Assembly (NCBI RefSeq): GCF_002911015.1
Contig: NZ_KZ626870.1
Span: 26,004 to 90,003, forward strand
Source of the DNA: Streptomyces populi
GTDB taxonomy: Bacteria > Actinomycetota > Actinomycetes > Streptomycetales > Streptomycetaceae
Direction: 5' to 3'
DNA: 64,000 bases
Under the pieces are notes generated by a model. The model searched no databases. It was not told where the DNA came from and saw only the letters and a list, made by a program, of their open reading frames with translations. The position numbers were made by a program, and so were the translations under genes. Positions 7,968-16,393 of this stretch are shown piece by piece (position 1 is the first letter of the stretch; each line of letters starts with the position of its first letter).

Positions 7968-9551
7968 ATGACGAACCCGACGAGCACGACTCCCGCCTCC
8001 GGCGCCCCCGGCGCTCTGGCCGGCCGCCGTGAATGGACCGCCCTCGGCGTCCTGATGCTTCCGCTGCTCCTGGTCTCGATGGACGTCTCCGTCCTCTACT
8101 TCGCGATCCCCTCGATCAGCGCGGACCTGGAGCCGAGCGGCACCCAGCAGCTGTGGATCTTCGACATCTACGCGTTCGTGCTCGCCGGGCTGCTGATGAC
8201 GATGGGCTCCCTCGGCGACCGCATCGGGCGCCGCAAGCTGCTCCTGTTCGGCGCCGCCGCGTTCGGCTCCGCCTCCGTGCTCGCCGCCTACGCCGACAGC
8301 GCCGAGATGCTGATCGCGGCCCGCGCGGTCCTCGGCGTCGGCGGCGCGACCCTGATGCCCTCGACCATGGCGATCATCAGGACGATGTTCACGGACCCCG
8401 GACAGCGCACGAAGGCGATCGGTCTGTGGTCCGGCGTCATGACCGGCGGTATCGCCCTCGGCTCGGTGATGAGCGGTGTGCTCGTCCAGTACTTCTGGTG
8501 GGGGTCGGTCTTCCTGGTCAACCTGCCCGCGATGGTGCTGCTGCTGGTCCTCGGCCCGATCCTGCTGCCCGAGTCGAAGAACCCCGAGCCGGGCCGGTTC
8601 GACCTGCTGAGCGTGCCGCTGTCGATGGCCGCCGTCCTGCCGGTGATCTACGGCGTCAAGGAGATCCCGGCCGAGGGCTGGCGGACCGAGTACGTCGTCT
8701 CGGTCCTGGTCGGCCTGGTCTTCACCGCCCTGTTCGTCCACCGCCAGCGCACCGCGAAGTCCCCGCTCATCTCCCCCGCCCTGTTCCGCGGCCGCGGCTT
8801 CGCACCCGCCGTCGTCCTCAACCTCGTCTCGTCCTTCGGCATGATGGGCTCGGCGTACTTCACCACCCAGTACCTCCAGTCGGTGCTCGGCAAGAGCTCC
8901 ATGGCCGCCGCCCTGTGGTCCCTGCTCCCCACCGTCCTGGTCGGTGTGGCCGCGCCGGTCGCGGCCCAGCTCGTGCAGAAGGGCGTCCACCGCGCCCACG
9001 TCGTCTCCGGCGGGTTCGTCATCGCCGCCTGCGGCTACGGACTGCTGGCCTGCGCCGGCACCGACTCGCTGTGGCTCGTGCTGGCCGGCGCGGGTGTCCT
9101 CGCCTCCGGGATCGTCACCGTGATGTCCCAGATGATGGACCTCGCCCTCGGCACGGTCCCCCTCGGCAACACGGGCGCCGCCGCCTCCCTGCTGGAGACC
9201 GGCGCCGAGTTCGGCGGCGCCCTCGGCATGGCGGTCCTGGGCTCCATCGGCACGGCGGTCTACCGCCACGACGTCCCGGCCGGCGTCCCGGCCGCGGCGC
9301 ACGAGACGCTGGGCGGCGCGCTGGCCGTGGCCGGACAGCTGCCGGGCGATGCCGGACAGGCACTGGCCGCCGCCGCGCGGGAGGCGTTCACCCACGGCAT
9401 GCAGGCGGCGGCCGTCGCCGGCGCGGTCCTGCTGCTGGGCGCCGCGGTCCTCGCCACGGTGAGCCTGCGCAAGGTGACGGTGCGCGAGGACGGCGACGCC
9501 CTCGACGCCGGGACCGCCCAGCCGCTCCAGGCGCCGGCGGCCGAGCACTGA
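7968..9551 (+). CDS. DHA2 (EmrB/QacA) family MFS drug exporter, 14 TM
   Basis: 527 residues with about 14 membrane segments. It has the DHA2 signatures: LLVSMDVSVLYFAIPSI in TM1, the loop 2-3 motif GSLGDRIGRRKLLLFGA, and ARAVLGVGGATLMPSTMAII in the motif C region. This group exports cationic dyes, antiseptics and antibiotics using the proton gradient. Start set at the ATG at 7968, which follows a clear leaderless promoter. It is divergent from the TetR gene and controlled through the 13-bp repeat array. It may export an intermediate or a toxic compound; the substrate is unknown. Confidence 0.93.
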   Translation: MTNPTSTTPASGAPGALAGRREWTALGVLMLPLLLVSMDVSVLYFAIPSISADLEPSGTQQLWIFDIYAFVLAGLLMTMGSLGDRIGRRKLLLFGAAAFGSASVLAAYADSAEMLIAARAVLGVGGATLMPSTMAIIRTMFTDPGQRTKAIGLWSGVMTGGIALGSVMSGVLVQYFWWGSVFLVNLPAMVLLLVLGPILLPESKNPEPGRFDLLSVPLSMAAVLPVIYGVKEIPAEGWRTEYVVSVLVGLVFTALFVHRQRTAKSPLISPALFRGRGFAPAVVLNLVSSFGMMGSAYFTTQYLQSVLGKSSMAAALWSLLPTVLVGVAAPVAAQLVQKGVHRAHVVSGGFVIAACGYGLLACAGTDSLWLVLAGAGVLASGIVTVMSQMMDLALGTVPLGNTGAAASLLETGAEFGGALGMAVLGSIGTAVYRHDVPAGVPAAAHETLGGALAVAGQLPGDAGQALAAAAREAFTHGMQAAAVAGAVLLLGAAVLATVSLRKVTVREDGDALDAGTAQPLQAPAAEH

Positions 9552-9591
9552 CACCCGCCCACCGGGCGGAGGACCGCCCTGACGCCCGGAC

Positions 9592-9625
9592 GCCGGGCGG
9601 GCCGGAGCACTCCGGCCCGCCCGGC
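9592..9625 (+). terminator. Strong hairpin after the MFS exporter
   Basis: Perfect 15-bp arms (GCCGGGCGGGCCGGA and its complement) around GCAC, starting 40 bp after the MFS stop. It separates the exporter from the LAL regulator that starts at 9757. Confidence 0.75.
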
Positions 9626-9756
9626 ACCGGCATGCGCGCGGACGTCCTCCGGCCCGCGTGCCCGGGGACGCCCGTCGAGTCGACTCCCGGGCCCACCCCT
9701 CCCGATCAGGACGGCGACGCCGGGGAGTTGTCGGCGGAGCGTGCCAGGATGGGCCT

Positions 9757-12726
9757 GTGACACAGACATTCGGTACGCCGTTCATCGGCCGGGGTGACGA
9801 ACTCGCCCGGCTCACCGGCGTGCTGGAGCGCGCCAGGGACGGCGAGCCGCGCGCGGTCCTGGTGGCCGGGGACGCCGGTGTCGGCAAGACCCGCACGCTC
9901 ACGGAGGCGGCGGCGCACGCGACCGCCGCCGGGACGACGGTCCTGACCGGACACTGCGTGGACCTCGGCGACGTGGGCCTGCCGTACCTCCCGTTCACGG
10001 AGATCCTGGGCGCGGCGGCCGCCGACGACCGCCTCGCCCCGGCGTTCGCGGCCCACCCGGCGGTGGACCGGCTGACCGGCTCCGGTCCGGGACACGGCGC
10101 ACCCGACCCCGGCGGCCGGCTCCGGCTCTTCGAGGGTGTCGCGGCCCTCCTCGCCGACCTGGCCGACATCACCCCGCTCCTGCTGGTCCTCGAGGACCTC
10201 CACTGGGCGGACCAGTCCTCCCGCGACCTGCTCCGCTTCCTGCTCAGCCGGGGCGTGCTCCAGCGGCCCTCCCCCGACGGCCCCGCCCGGCGCCTCGCGG
10301 TCTTCGCCTCGTACCGCGCGGACGACCTGCACCGCCGCCACCCGTTGCGCCCCCTGCTCGCCGAGCTGATCCGGCTGCCGGCCGTCGACCGGCTGGAGCT
10401 GCGGCCGATGGCCGACGCCGACGTGGCCCGGCTCGTGCGCGCGCTGCGCACCGGCCCGGTCTCCGACGTCACGGTCCGCCGCATCGTCGAGCGCGCCGAG
10501 GGCAACGCCTTCTACGCCGAGGAGCTGCTCGCCGCGCTGCCCGGTGACGAGGCCCCCGTCTCCCCCGCCATGCCCAGCGGGCTGGCCGACGTCCTCCTCA
10601 TCCGCATCGAGCAACTCTCCGACACCGCCCAGCAGGTGCTGCGCACGGCGGCCGTCGCGGGGCGCCGCGTCGAGCACGAACTGCTGCGCGGCGCCGTACA
10701 ACTCCCCGAGGAGGAGCTGGAGTCGGCGCTGCGCGAGGCCGTCGGCCACCAACTGCTGGTGCCCGGGGACGACGCGACGTACTCGTTCCGTCACGCGCTC
10801 ACCCGGGAGGCCGTGTACGCGGACCTGCTGCCCGGTGAACGGGTCCGGCTGCACGGCCAGTTCGCCGGACTGCTCGCGGGAGCCGCCCGTTCGGCGAAGA
10901 ACGCGGCGGAGCGCGCCCACCACTCGCGCGAGAGCCACGACCTGGCCGACGCGCTCACCGCCTCCCTCGAAGCGGCCGATCACGCCCAGCGCGTCGGCGC
11001 GCCCGCCGAGGAGCTGCGCCATCTGGAGGCCGCGCTCGAACTGTGGCCCGCGGTGGACTCCGGCGCCCGCCCCGAGGGCGGCACGGTCGCCCTCACCCTG
11101 CGCGCCTCGGCGGCCGCCGCCCGCGCCGGGGAGAGCCATCGCGCGGTCCACCTCACCCGCGACGCGCTCGCCAGGGCCGGCTCGGACGCCGACTCCGAGC
11201 TCGCCGCCCGGGTCCGGTACACCCTCGCGGGCAACCTGATGCGGATCGACAGCCTGAAGGACGCGTTCGCCTACAGCAGCGAGGCACTCGCGATGATCCC
11301 CGCCGAGCCGCCCTCGTACACCTGGGTGTGGGCGGCGGCGACCCATGTCATGGCGGCCCGCTACGTGGGGCGGGAGGAGGACGCCGAGCGGGTCGCCCGG
11401 CAGGCGCTCGCCACCGCCGAACAGCTCCGGCTGGCCGACGCCCAGGCCGACCTGACGATCTCCCTGGTCGGCATGGAGGCGGACAACCGGCGCACCCCGA
11501 AGGGCCGCGAACGCCTGCGCCGGGCCCGTGAACTGGCCCACGGCGCCGGGAACTTCCCGGTGGAGATGCGGGCGCTGTTCAACCTGGCCCTCGGCGCCTA
11601 CGAATCCGGCGCCCTGGACGAGTGCCTGACCTGGCTCGGCGACGGCGTGGACCGGGCCCGCCGCACCGGACTCCTCTCCTCGCCGTACGCCCTGGAGCTC
11701 CGCTACCTCCAGTCCCTGGTGCTGTACACGCTGGGCCGCTGGGACGAGTGCGCCCGGGCGGCCGCCGAGGACGCCGAGCTGCTGCCGGTGGCGGCCGGGT
11801 TCGCGACCGGGCCCGCACTGTACGTGGCGCTGGCCCGCGGCGAGCACGACGCGGCCGTCGCCGGGGCCCGGGCGCTGCTCGACCGGCCCTTCGACTGGAT
11901 GTCGGCGCTCATCGCGAACATCGTGCTGACCGACTCGGCCGCGCTCGAGGGCGACGCCGAGGACTCCGTACGACGGCTGCGCACCGCGGTCGGGACGCTC
12001 ACCGACACCTCGGGCTCCGGACGGCCCGACGTCGTGGTGCGGCTCGCCGCGCTCGCCCTGGCGGCGGTCGCGGACGCGGCCGAGGAGGCCCGGCTGTCCG
12101 GCGACCCGGCGGGCGCCGACCGCTGGGCCCGGACCGCGGCCGAGCTGGTGGAGCTCGCCCGGGGGTCGGCAGCCCGGGGCGAGGACGGCACCCGGCAGGG
12201 GCCCGAGGGCATGGCCTGGCTCGCCCGCGCCGAGGCCGAGTGGCTGCGCGCCCGCACCGGCCCGGACGTCGCGGCCTGGGACCTGGCCGTGACGGCGTTC
12301 GGCTACGGCGACCCGTACGAACTGGCCCGGTGCAGGAGGCGGCTCGCGGAGGCCCTCCTCGCCGCGGACCGCCGCGAGGAGGCCGCGGAGCAGGCCCGCG
12401 CGGCCCGCGAGACCGCCGTGCGCCTCGGGGCGGTGCCGCTGCTCGAGGCCCTGGACTCGCTCGTCCGGCGCGGCCGCCTCGACGGGGCACCGGCCGCCGG
12501 GGAGCGCATCGCCGCGCTGACCGCCCGGGAGAGCGACGTGCTGCGGCTGCTCGGCCGGGGCCGTACCAACCGCCAGATCGGCGAGGAGCTGTTCATCAGC
12601 GGCAAGACGGCGAGCGTCCACGTCTCCAACATCCTCGCCAAGCTGGGCGCCGCGAGCCGCACCGAGGCCGTGGCCATCGCCTACCGCGAGGGCCTGATCG
12701 AGCCGGAGACGACCCCCTCCGCGTGA
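9757..12726 (+). CDS. LAL-type LuxR regulator (large ATP-binding)
   Basis: About 989 residues. The N-terminal AAA/NB-ARC-like ATPase has a Walker A at residues 38-45 (GDAGVGKT) and a Walker B LLLVLEDLHWAD near 140. A long helical middle resembles a TPR-like effector region. The C-terminal LuxR helix-turn-helix (LTARESDVLRLLGRGRTNRQ, then EELFISGKTASVHVSNILAK) ends about 25 residues before the stop. LAL regulators often activate secondary metabolism or carbon-use genes by ATP-dependent switching. I chose the GTG at 9757, which has CAGGA upstream; the open frame starts earlier at 9658. No dedicated target gene is adjacent. A related LAL protein is at 25341-28433. Confidence 0.88.
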   Translation: MTQTFGTPFIGRGDELARLTGVLERARDGEPRAVLVAGDAGVGKTRTLTEAAAHATAAGTTVLTGHCVDLGDVGLPYLPFTEILGAAAADDRLAPAFAAHPAVDRLTGSGPGHGAPDPGGRLRLFEGVAALLADLADITPLLLVLEDLHWADQSSRDLLRFLLSRGVLQRPSPDGPARRLAVFASYRADDLHRRHPLRPLLAELIRLPAVDRLELRPMADADVARLVRALRTGPVSDVTVRRIVERAEGNAFYAEELLAALPGDEAPVSPAMPSGLADVLLIRIEQLSDTAQQVLRTAAVAGRRVEHELLRGAVQLPEEELESALREAVGHQLLVPGDDATYSFRHALTREAVYADLLPGERVRLHGQFAGLLAGAARSAKNAAERAHHSRESHDLADALTASLEAADHAQRVGAPAEELRHLEAALELWPAVDSGARPEGGTVALTLRASAAAARAGESHRAVHLTRDALARAGSDADSELAARVRYTLAGNLMRIDSLKDAFAYSSEALAMIPAEPPSYTWVWAAATHVMAARYVGREEDAERVARQALATAEQLRLADAQADLTISLVGMEADNRRTPKGRERLRRARELAHGAGNFPVEMRALFNLALGAYESGALDECLTWLGDGVDRARRTGLLSSPYALELRYLQSLVLYTLGRWDECARAAAEDAELLPVAAGFATGPALYVALARGEHDAAVAGARALLDRPFDWMSALIANIVLTDSAALEGDAEDSVRRLRTAVGTLTDTSGSGRPDVVVRLAALALAAVADAAEEARLSGDPAGADRWARTAAELVELARGSAARGEDGTRQGPEGMAWLARAEAEWLRARTGPDVAAWDLAVTAFGYGDPYELARCRRRLAEALLAADRREEAAEQARAARETAVRLGAVPLLEALDSLVRRGRLDGAPAAGERIAALTARESDVLRLLGRGRTNRQIGEELFISGKTASVHVSNILAKLGAASRTEAVAIAYREGLIEPETTPSA

Positions 12727-12736
12727 TCGGACGGAA

Positions 12737-12782
12737 ACGGCCGGGGGCCGGGACACCAGCTGGTGTCCCGGCCCCCGGCCGT
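12737..12782. terminator. 46-bp perfect palindrome between convergent genes
   Basis: Positions 12737-12782 are a perfect inverted repeat with no unpaired loop. The left arm runs from ACGGCCGGGGGCC through GGGACACCAG and the right arm is its exact complement. It sits 10 bp after the LAL stop and 27 bp before the serA stop, so it serves both strands. Confidence 0.85.
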
Positions 12783-12809
12783 CGTACGGGAAGCCGTCGC
12801 GACGCGGCC

Positions 12810-14399
12810 TCAGACCAGGTTGACCGAACGCGCCGACGTCGCGCCGATCTCCTCGGAGAGCTCGGTGAGGACGCTCTGCGGCACGGTGTCGTCGACGGTC
12901 AGGACCGCGAGGGCCTCGCCGCCGACGGCCGCGCGGGCGACCTGCATGCCGGCGATGTTGATGCCGGCCTCGCCGAGGATGCGGCCGACGGTGCCGACGA
13001 CGCCGGGACGGTCCTCGTAGCTCAGGACGACCATGTGGTCGGCGAGCGCGAGGTCCACGTCGTACTCACCGACGGCGACGATCTTCTGCAGGTGCTTCGG
13101 GCCGGCCAGCGTGCCGGAGACCGCGACCTCCTGGCCGTCGCCGAGCGTGCCGCGCACGGTGACCACGTTGCGGTGGTCGGGGGACTCCGAGCTCGTGGTC
13201 AGCCGGACCTCGACGCCGCGCTCCTGCGCGAACAGCGGGGCGTTGACGTACGACACGGTCTCGTCGACGACGTCCTCGAACACGCCCTTGAGCGCGGAGA
13301 GTTCGAGCACCTTGACGTCGTGCTGGGTGATCTCGCCGTACACCTCGACGTCGAGGCGGACCGCGACCTCGCCCGCGAGGGCGGTGAAGATGCGGCCGAG
13401 CTTCTCGGCGAGCGGCAGACCGGGCTTGACGTCCTCGGCGATGACGCCGCCCTGGACGTTGACCGCGTCGGGGACGAGCTCACCGGCGAGGGCGAGGCGC
13501 ACCGAGCGGGCGACGGCGATGCCGGCCTTCTCCTGGGCCTCGTCCGTCGAGGCGCCGAGGTGCGGGGTGCAGACGACCTCGTCGAGCTCGAACAGCGGGG
13601 AGTCCGTGCAGGGCTCCTTCGCGTACACGTCGAGGCCGGCGCCGGCGACGCGACCCTCCTTGAGCGCCGAGTACAGCGCCGCCTCGTCGACGATCCCGCC
13701 GCGCGCGGCGTTGACGATGCGCACGGTCGGCTTGACCTTGTGCAGGGCCTCGTCGCCGATGAGACCGAGGGTCTCGGGGGTCTTCGGCAGGTGCACGGTG
13801 ATGAAGTCCGAGACCTCGAGCAGCTCGTCGAGGGTGAGGACCTTCACGCCCATCTGCGCGGCCCGCGCGGGCTGGATGTAGGGGTCGTAGGCGACGACCT
13901 TCATGCCGAACGCCGACATGCGCTGCGCGACGAGCGCGCCGATGCGGCCGAGGCCGACGACACCGAGGGTCTTCTCGGCCAGCTCGACACCGGTGTACTT
14001 GCTGCGCTTCCACTCGCCGTTCTTCAGCGCCGTGTTGGCCTGCGGGATGTGGCGCGCGGTGGCGAGGAGCAGACCGCAGGCCAGCTCGGCCGCGGTCACG
14101 ATGTTGGAGGTGGGGGCGTTGACGACCATCACGCCGGCCTTGGTGGCGGCGGAGACGTCGACGTTGTCCAGGCCGACGCCGGCTCGTGCGACGACCTTCA
14201 GCTTCCTGGCGGCGGCGACGGCCTCGGCGTCGACCTTGGTGGCCGAGCGGATGAGGATGGCGTCGACGTCGGCGATGGCGGGCAGCAGCTCGGCACGGTC
14301 CGCGCCGTTGCAGTGCCGGATCTCGAAGTCCGGGCCCAGGGCGTCTACGGTCGCGGGCGACAGCTCTTCAGCGATGAGTACGACAGGTTTCGAGCTCAC
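12810..14399 (-). CDS. serA: D-3-phosphoglycerate dehydrogenase
   Basis: First committed step of serine synthesis: oxidation of 3-phosphoglycerate to 3-phosphohydroxypyruvate with NAD. 529 residues, the long actinobacterial form. The Rossmann fingerprint GLGRIGALVAQRM is near residue 145, the catalytic His is in TPHLGAST near 280, an intervening ASB-type domain follows, and a C-terminal ACT domain (YEDRPGVVGTVGRILGEAGI) probably binds serine for feedback control. Start set at the GTG at 14399 with GAGGA 5 nt upstream; a GTG at 14411 is also in frame. It lies downstream of ilvC on the same strand but has its own upstream region of about 300 bp. Confidence 0.96.
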   Translation of the reverse strand: MSSKPVVLIAEELSPATVDALGPDFEIRHCNGADRAELLPAIADVDAILIRSATKVDAEAVAAARKLKVVARAGVGLDNVDVSAATKAGVMVVNAPTSNIVTAAELACGLLLATARHIPQANTALKNGEWKRSKYTGVELAEKTLGVVGLGRIGALVAQRMSAFGMKVVAYDPYIQPARAAQMGVKVLTLDELLEVSDFITVHLPKTPETLGLIGDEALHKVKPTVRIVNAARGGIVDEAALYSALKEGRVAGAGLDVYAKEPCTDSPLFELDEVVCTPHLGASTDEAQEKAGIAVARSVRLALAGELVPDAVNVQGGVIAEDVKPGLPLAEKLGRIFTALAGEVAVRLDVEVYGEITQHDVKVLELSALKGVFEDVVDETVSYVNAPLFAQERGVEVRLTTSSESPDHRNVVTVRGTLGDGQEVAVSGTLAGPKHLQKIVAVGEYDVDLALADHMVVLSYEDRPGVVGTVGRILGEAGINIAGMQVARAAVGGEALAVLTVDDTVPQSVLTELSEEIGATSARSVNLV

Positions 14400-14664
14400 G
14401 TGAGTCCTCACAAGTCCAATGCGGACGGCCGTCCCGACGGCCGCAGGCGGTGGAGGGTTTTAGCGGCCCCGGAATGTACCTGCACTTCTTGGGGGGTCGC
14501 TCGAGCCGCGTGGAAGACGCACGACGCTGTGGGCCTGACGCGTTGGTGATGTGGAGCAGTGTAGTGGCGCCGGAGAGGTCGTCCTGCGCCTCCGCGGAAG
14601 GATCACCCGTCCGTGGCTGGACGGGATGTCCAACACCGCGCCCACGGGGGTTACCCGGGGTTCG
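14400..14664. other. serA upstream region, no gene seen
   Basis: Gap between the serA start and the ilvC terminator. Slightly less GC-rich than its surroundings. I see no convincing small ORF or riboswitch-like structure. A possible -10 on the minus strand (TACATT, near 14475) is weak. It presumably contains the serA promoter and an untranslated leader. Confidence 0.4.
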
Positions 14665-14700
14665 ACGAAGGGGCCGGAGCATGCCGCCCCGGCCCCTCGT
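14665..14700 (-). terminator. ilvC terminator
   Basis: Arms ACGAAGGGGCCGG and CCGGCCCCTCGT pair with one bulged A around an 11-nt loop, starting 9 bp past the ilvC stop on the minus strand. Ends the ilvBNC transcript. Confidence 0.65.
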
Positions 14701-14708
14701 CGTGCGGC

Positions 14709-15710
14709 TTACGCCTCGTCGTCGTTGACCCACGACATGAGCTTGCGCAGCTCCTTGCCGGTGGTCTCCAGGAGGTGGTTCTCGTCCTGGGTCTTGTACT
14801 CGTTGTACTTCTTCAGGCCCGAGTGGTACTCGTCCATCCAGTTGCGGGCGAACGTGCCGTCCTGGATCTCGGCGAGGACCTTCTTCATCTCCGCCTTGGT
14901 GGCGTCCGTGATGATGCGCGGGCCGGTGACGTAGTCGCCCCACTCGGCGGTCTCGGAGACGGACCAGCGCATCTTCTCCAGGCCGCCCTCGTACATGAGG
15001 TCGACGATGAGCTTCAGCTCGTGGAGGCACTCGAAGTACGCGATCTCCGGCTGGTAGCCGGCCTCGGTCAGCGTCTCGAAGCCGGCCTTGACCAGGGCGG
15101 CGGTGCCACCGCAGAGGACGGCCTGCTCACCGAACAGGTCGGTCTCGGTCTCCTCGGTGAAGGTCGTCTTGATGACGCCGGCGCGGGTGCCGCCGATGCC
15201 CTTGGCGTACGAGAGGGCGAGCGCGAAGGCGTTGCCGGTCGCGTCCTGCTCGACGGCCGCGATGCAGGGGACGCCGCGGCCCTCCTCGTACTGACGGCGC
15301 ACGAGGTGGCCCGGGCCCTTGGGGGCGACCATGCAGACGTCGATACCGGCCGGGGGCTTGATGAAGCCGAAGCGGATGTTCAGGCCGTGGCCGAAGAACA
15401 GCGCGTCGCCGTCCTTCAGGTTGTCCTTGATGGACTCCTCGTAGACCTGGGCCTGGATCGGGTCCGGGACCAGGATCATGATGACGTCGGCCTCGGCCGC
15501 GGCCTCGGCCGGGGTCACCACGCGCAGGCCCTGCTCCTCGGCCTTCGCCTTGGACTTGGAGCCCTCGTGCAGACCGACGCGGACGTCGACACCCGAGTCA
15601 CGCAGGGACAGCGCGTGGGCGTGGCCCTGGCTGCCGTAGCCGATGACCGCGACCTTGCGGCCCTGGATGATGGACAGGTCTGCGTCGTCGTCGTAGAACA
15701 GCTCGGCCAC
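14709..15710 (-). CDS. ilvC: Ketol-acid reductoisomerase
   Basis: Converts 2-acetolactate (or 2-aceto-2-hydroxybutyrate) to the dihydroxy acid with NADPH and Mg, the second step of valine and isoleucine synthesis. 333 residues, class I length. The NADPH fold is at residues 20-35 (VIGYGSQGHAHALSLRDSG), and the Mg-binding acidic residues lie in the C-terminal half (ETETDLFGEQAVLCGG; CLHELKLIVDLMYEGG). GTG start with AAGGAG upstream. Third gene of ilvB-ilvN-ilvC; the ilvN-ilvC gap is 135 bp. Confidence 0.97.
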   Translation of the reverse strand: MAELFYDDDADLSIIQGRKVAVIGYGSQGHAHALSLRDSGVDVRVGLHEGSKSKAKAEEQGLRVVTPAEAAAEADVIMILVPDPIQAQVYEESIKDNLKDGDALFFGHGLNIRFGFIKPPAGIDVCMVAPKGPGHLVRRQYEEGRGVPCIAAVEQDATGNAFALALSYAKGIGGTRAGVIKTTFTEETETDLFGEQAVLCGGTAALVKAGFETLTEAGYQPEIAYFECLHELKLIVDLMYEGGLEKMRWSVSETAEWGDYVTGPRIITDATKAEMKKVLAEIQDGTFARNWMDEYHSGLKKYNEYKTQDENHLLETTGKELRKLMSWVNDDEA

Positions 15711-15845
15711 TGGGGTTCTCCTTGTTTTCCGGTATTTCCGGTGTTGCGTCCCACCGTACGGCGGGCGGGTGAAGTGAGGTTCTCGGGTCTCGGCATACGG
15801 GCGGGCCGGGGTGGGCGGCCCGCCCGTGCACCGGTGTTCTCCGGT

Positions 15846-16373
15846 TTAGGCCGAACGGTCCAGCGCGCGCAGCGACCGGTCGGTGATCGAACGCGCCCCG
15901 CGTCCGATCGCGATCGTGCCGGACTGGACCAGCTCCTTGATGCCGAACGGCTCCAGCATCTTGAGCATGGCCTCCAGCTTGTCGGCGCCGCCGGTGGCCT
16001 CGATGGTGACGGCCTCCGGGGAGACGTCGACGGTCTTGGCACGGAACAACTGAACGATCTCGACGATCTGGGAGCGCGTCTCGTTGTCGGCGCGCACCTT
16101 CACCAGAACGAGTTCCCGCTGAACGGCCGAACCGGGCTCCAGCTCGACGATCTTCAGGACGTTGACGAGCTTGTTGAGCTGCTTGGTGACCTGCTCGAGC
16201 GGGAGTTCCTCGATCACGTTCACCACGATGGTGATGCGGGAGATCTCGGGGTGCTCGGTGACACCGACGGCGAGGGAGTCGATGTTGAAGCCGCGCCGGG
16301 AGAACAGGGCGGTGATCCGGGCGAGGACACCGGGCTTGTTCTCGACGAGGACGGAGAGGGTGTGCTTGCTCAT
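15846..16373 (-). CDS. ilvN: Acetolactate synthase regulatory (small) subunit
   Basis: 175 residues. The N-terminal ACT domain (SVLVENKPGVLARITALFSR, then GFNIDSLAVG) binds valine for feedback inhibition, and the C-terminal half is the usual ALS small-subunit domain with FGIKELVQSGTIAI near the end. Activates and regulates the IlvB catalytic subunit. Starts 20 bp after ilvB ends, so the two are co-transcribed. Expression is subject to the attenuator upstream of ilvB. Confidence 0.97.
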   Translation of the reverse strand: MSKHTLSVLVENKPGVLARITALFSRRGFNIDSLAVGVTEHPEISRITIVVNVIEELPLEQVTKQLNKLVNVLKIVELEPGSAVQRELVLVKVRADNETRSQIVEIVQLFRAKTVDVSPEAVTIEATGGADKLEAMLKMLEPFGIKELVQSGTIAIGRGARSITDRSLRALDRSA

Positions 16374-16393
16374 GGGTCTGACTCGGCTCTCTC

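Noticed and set aside
7890..10505. 871-residue open frame on the minus strand opposite the MFS exporter
   Set aside because: Low-complexity Arg/Gly/His/Asp-rich antisense frame; the plus-strand MFS protein has intact membrane segments and motifs.
14400..14664. Riboswitch upstream of serA
   Set aside because: I could not find conserved riboswitch motifs (glycine, SAM, lysine, TPP) or a terminator-like switch in this gap.
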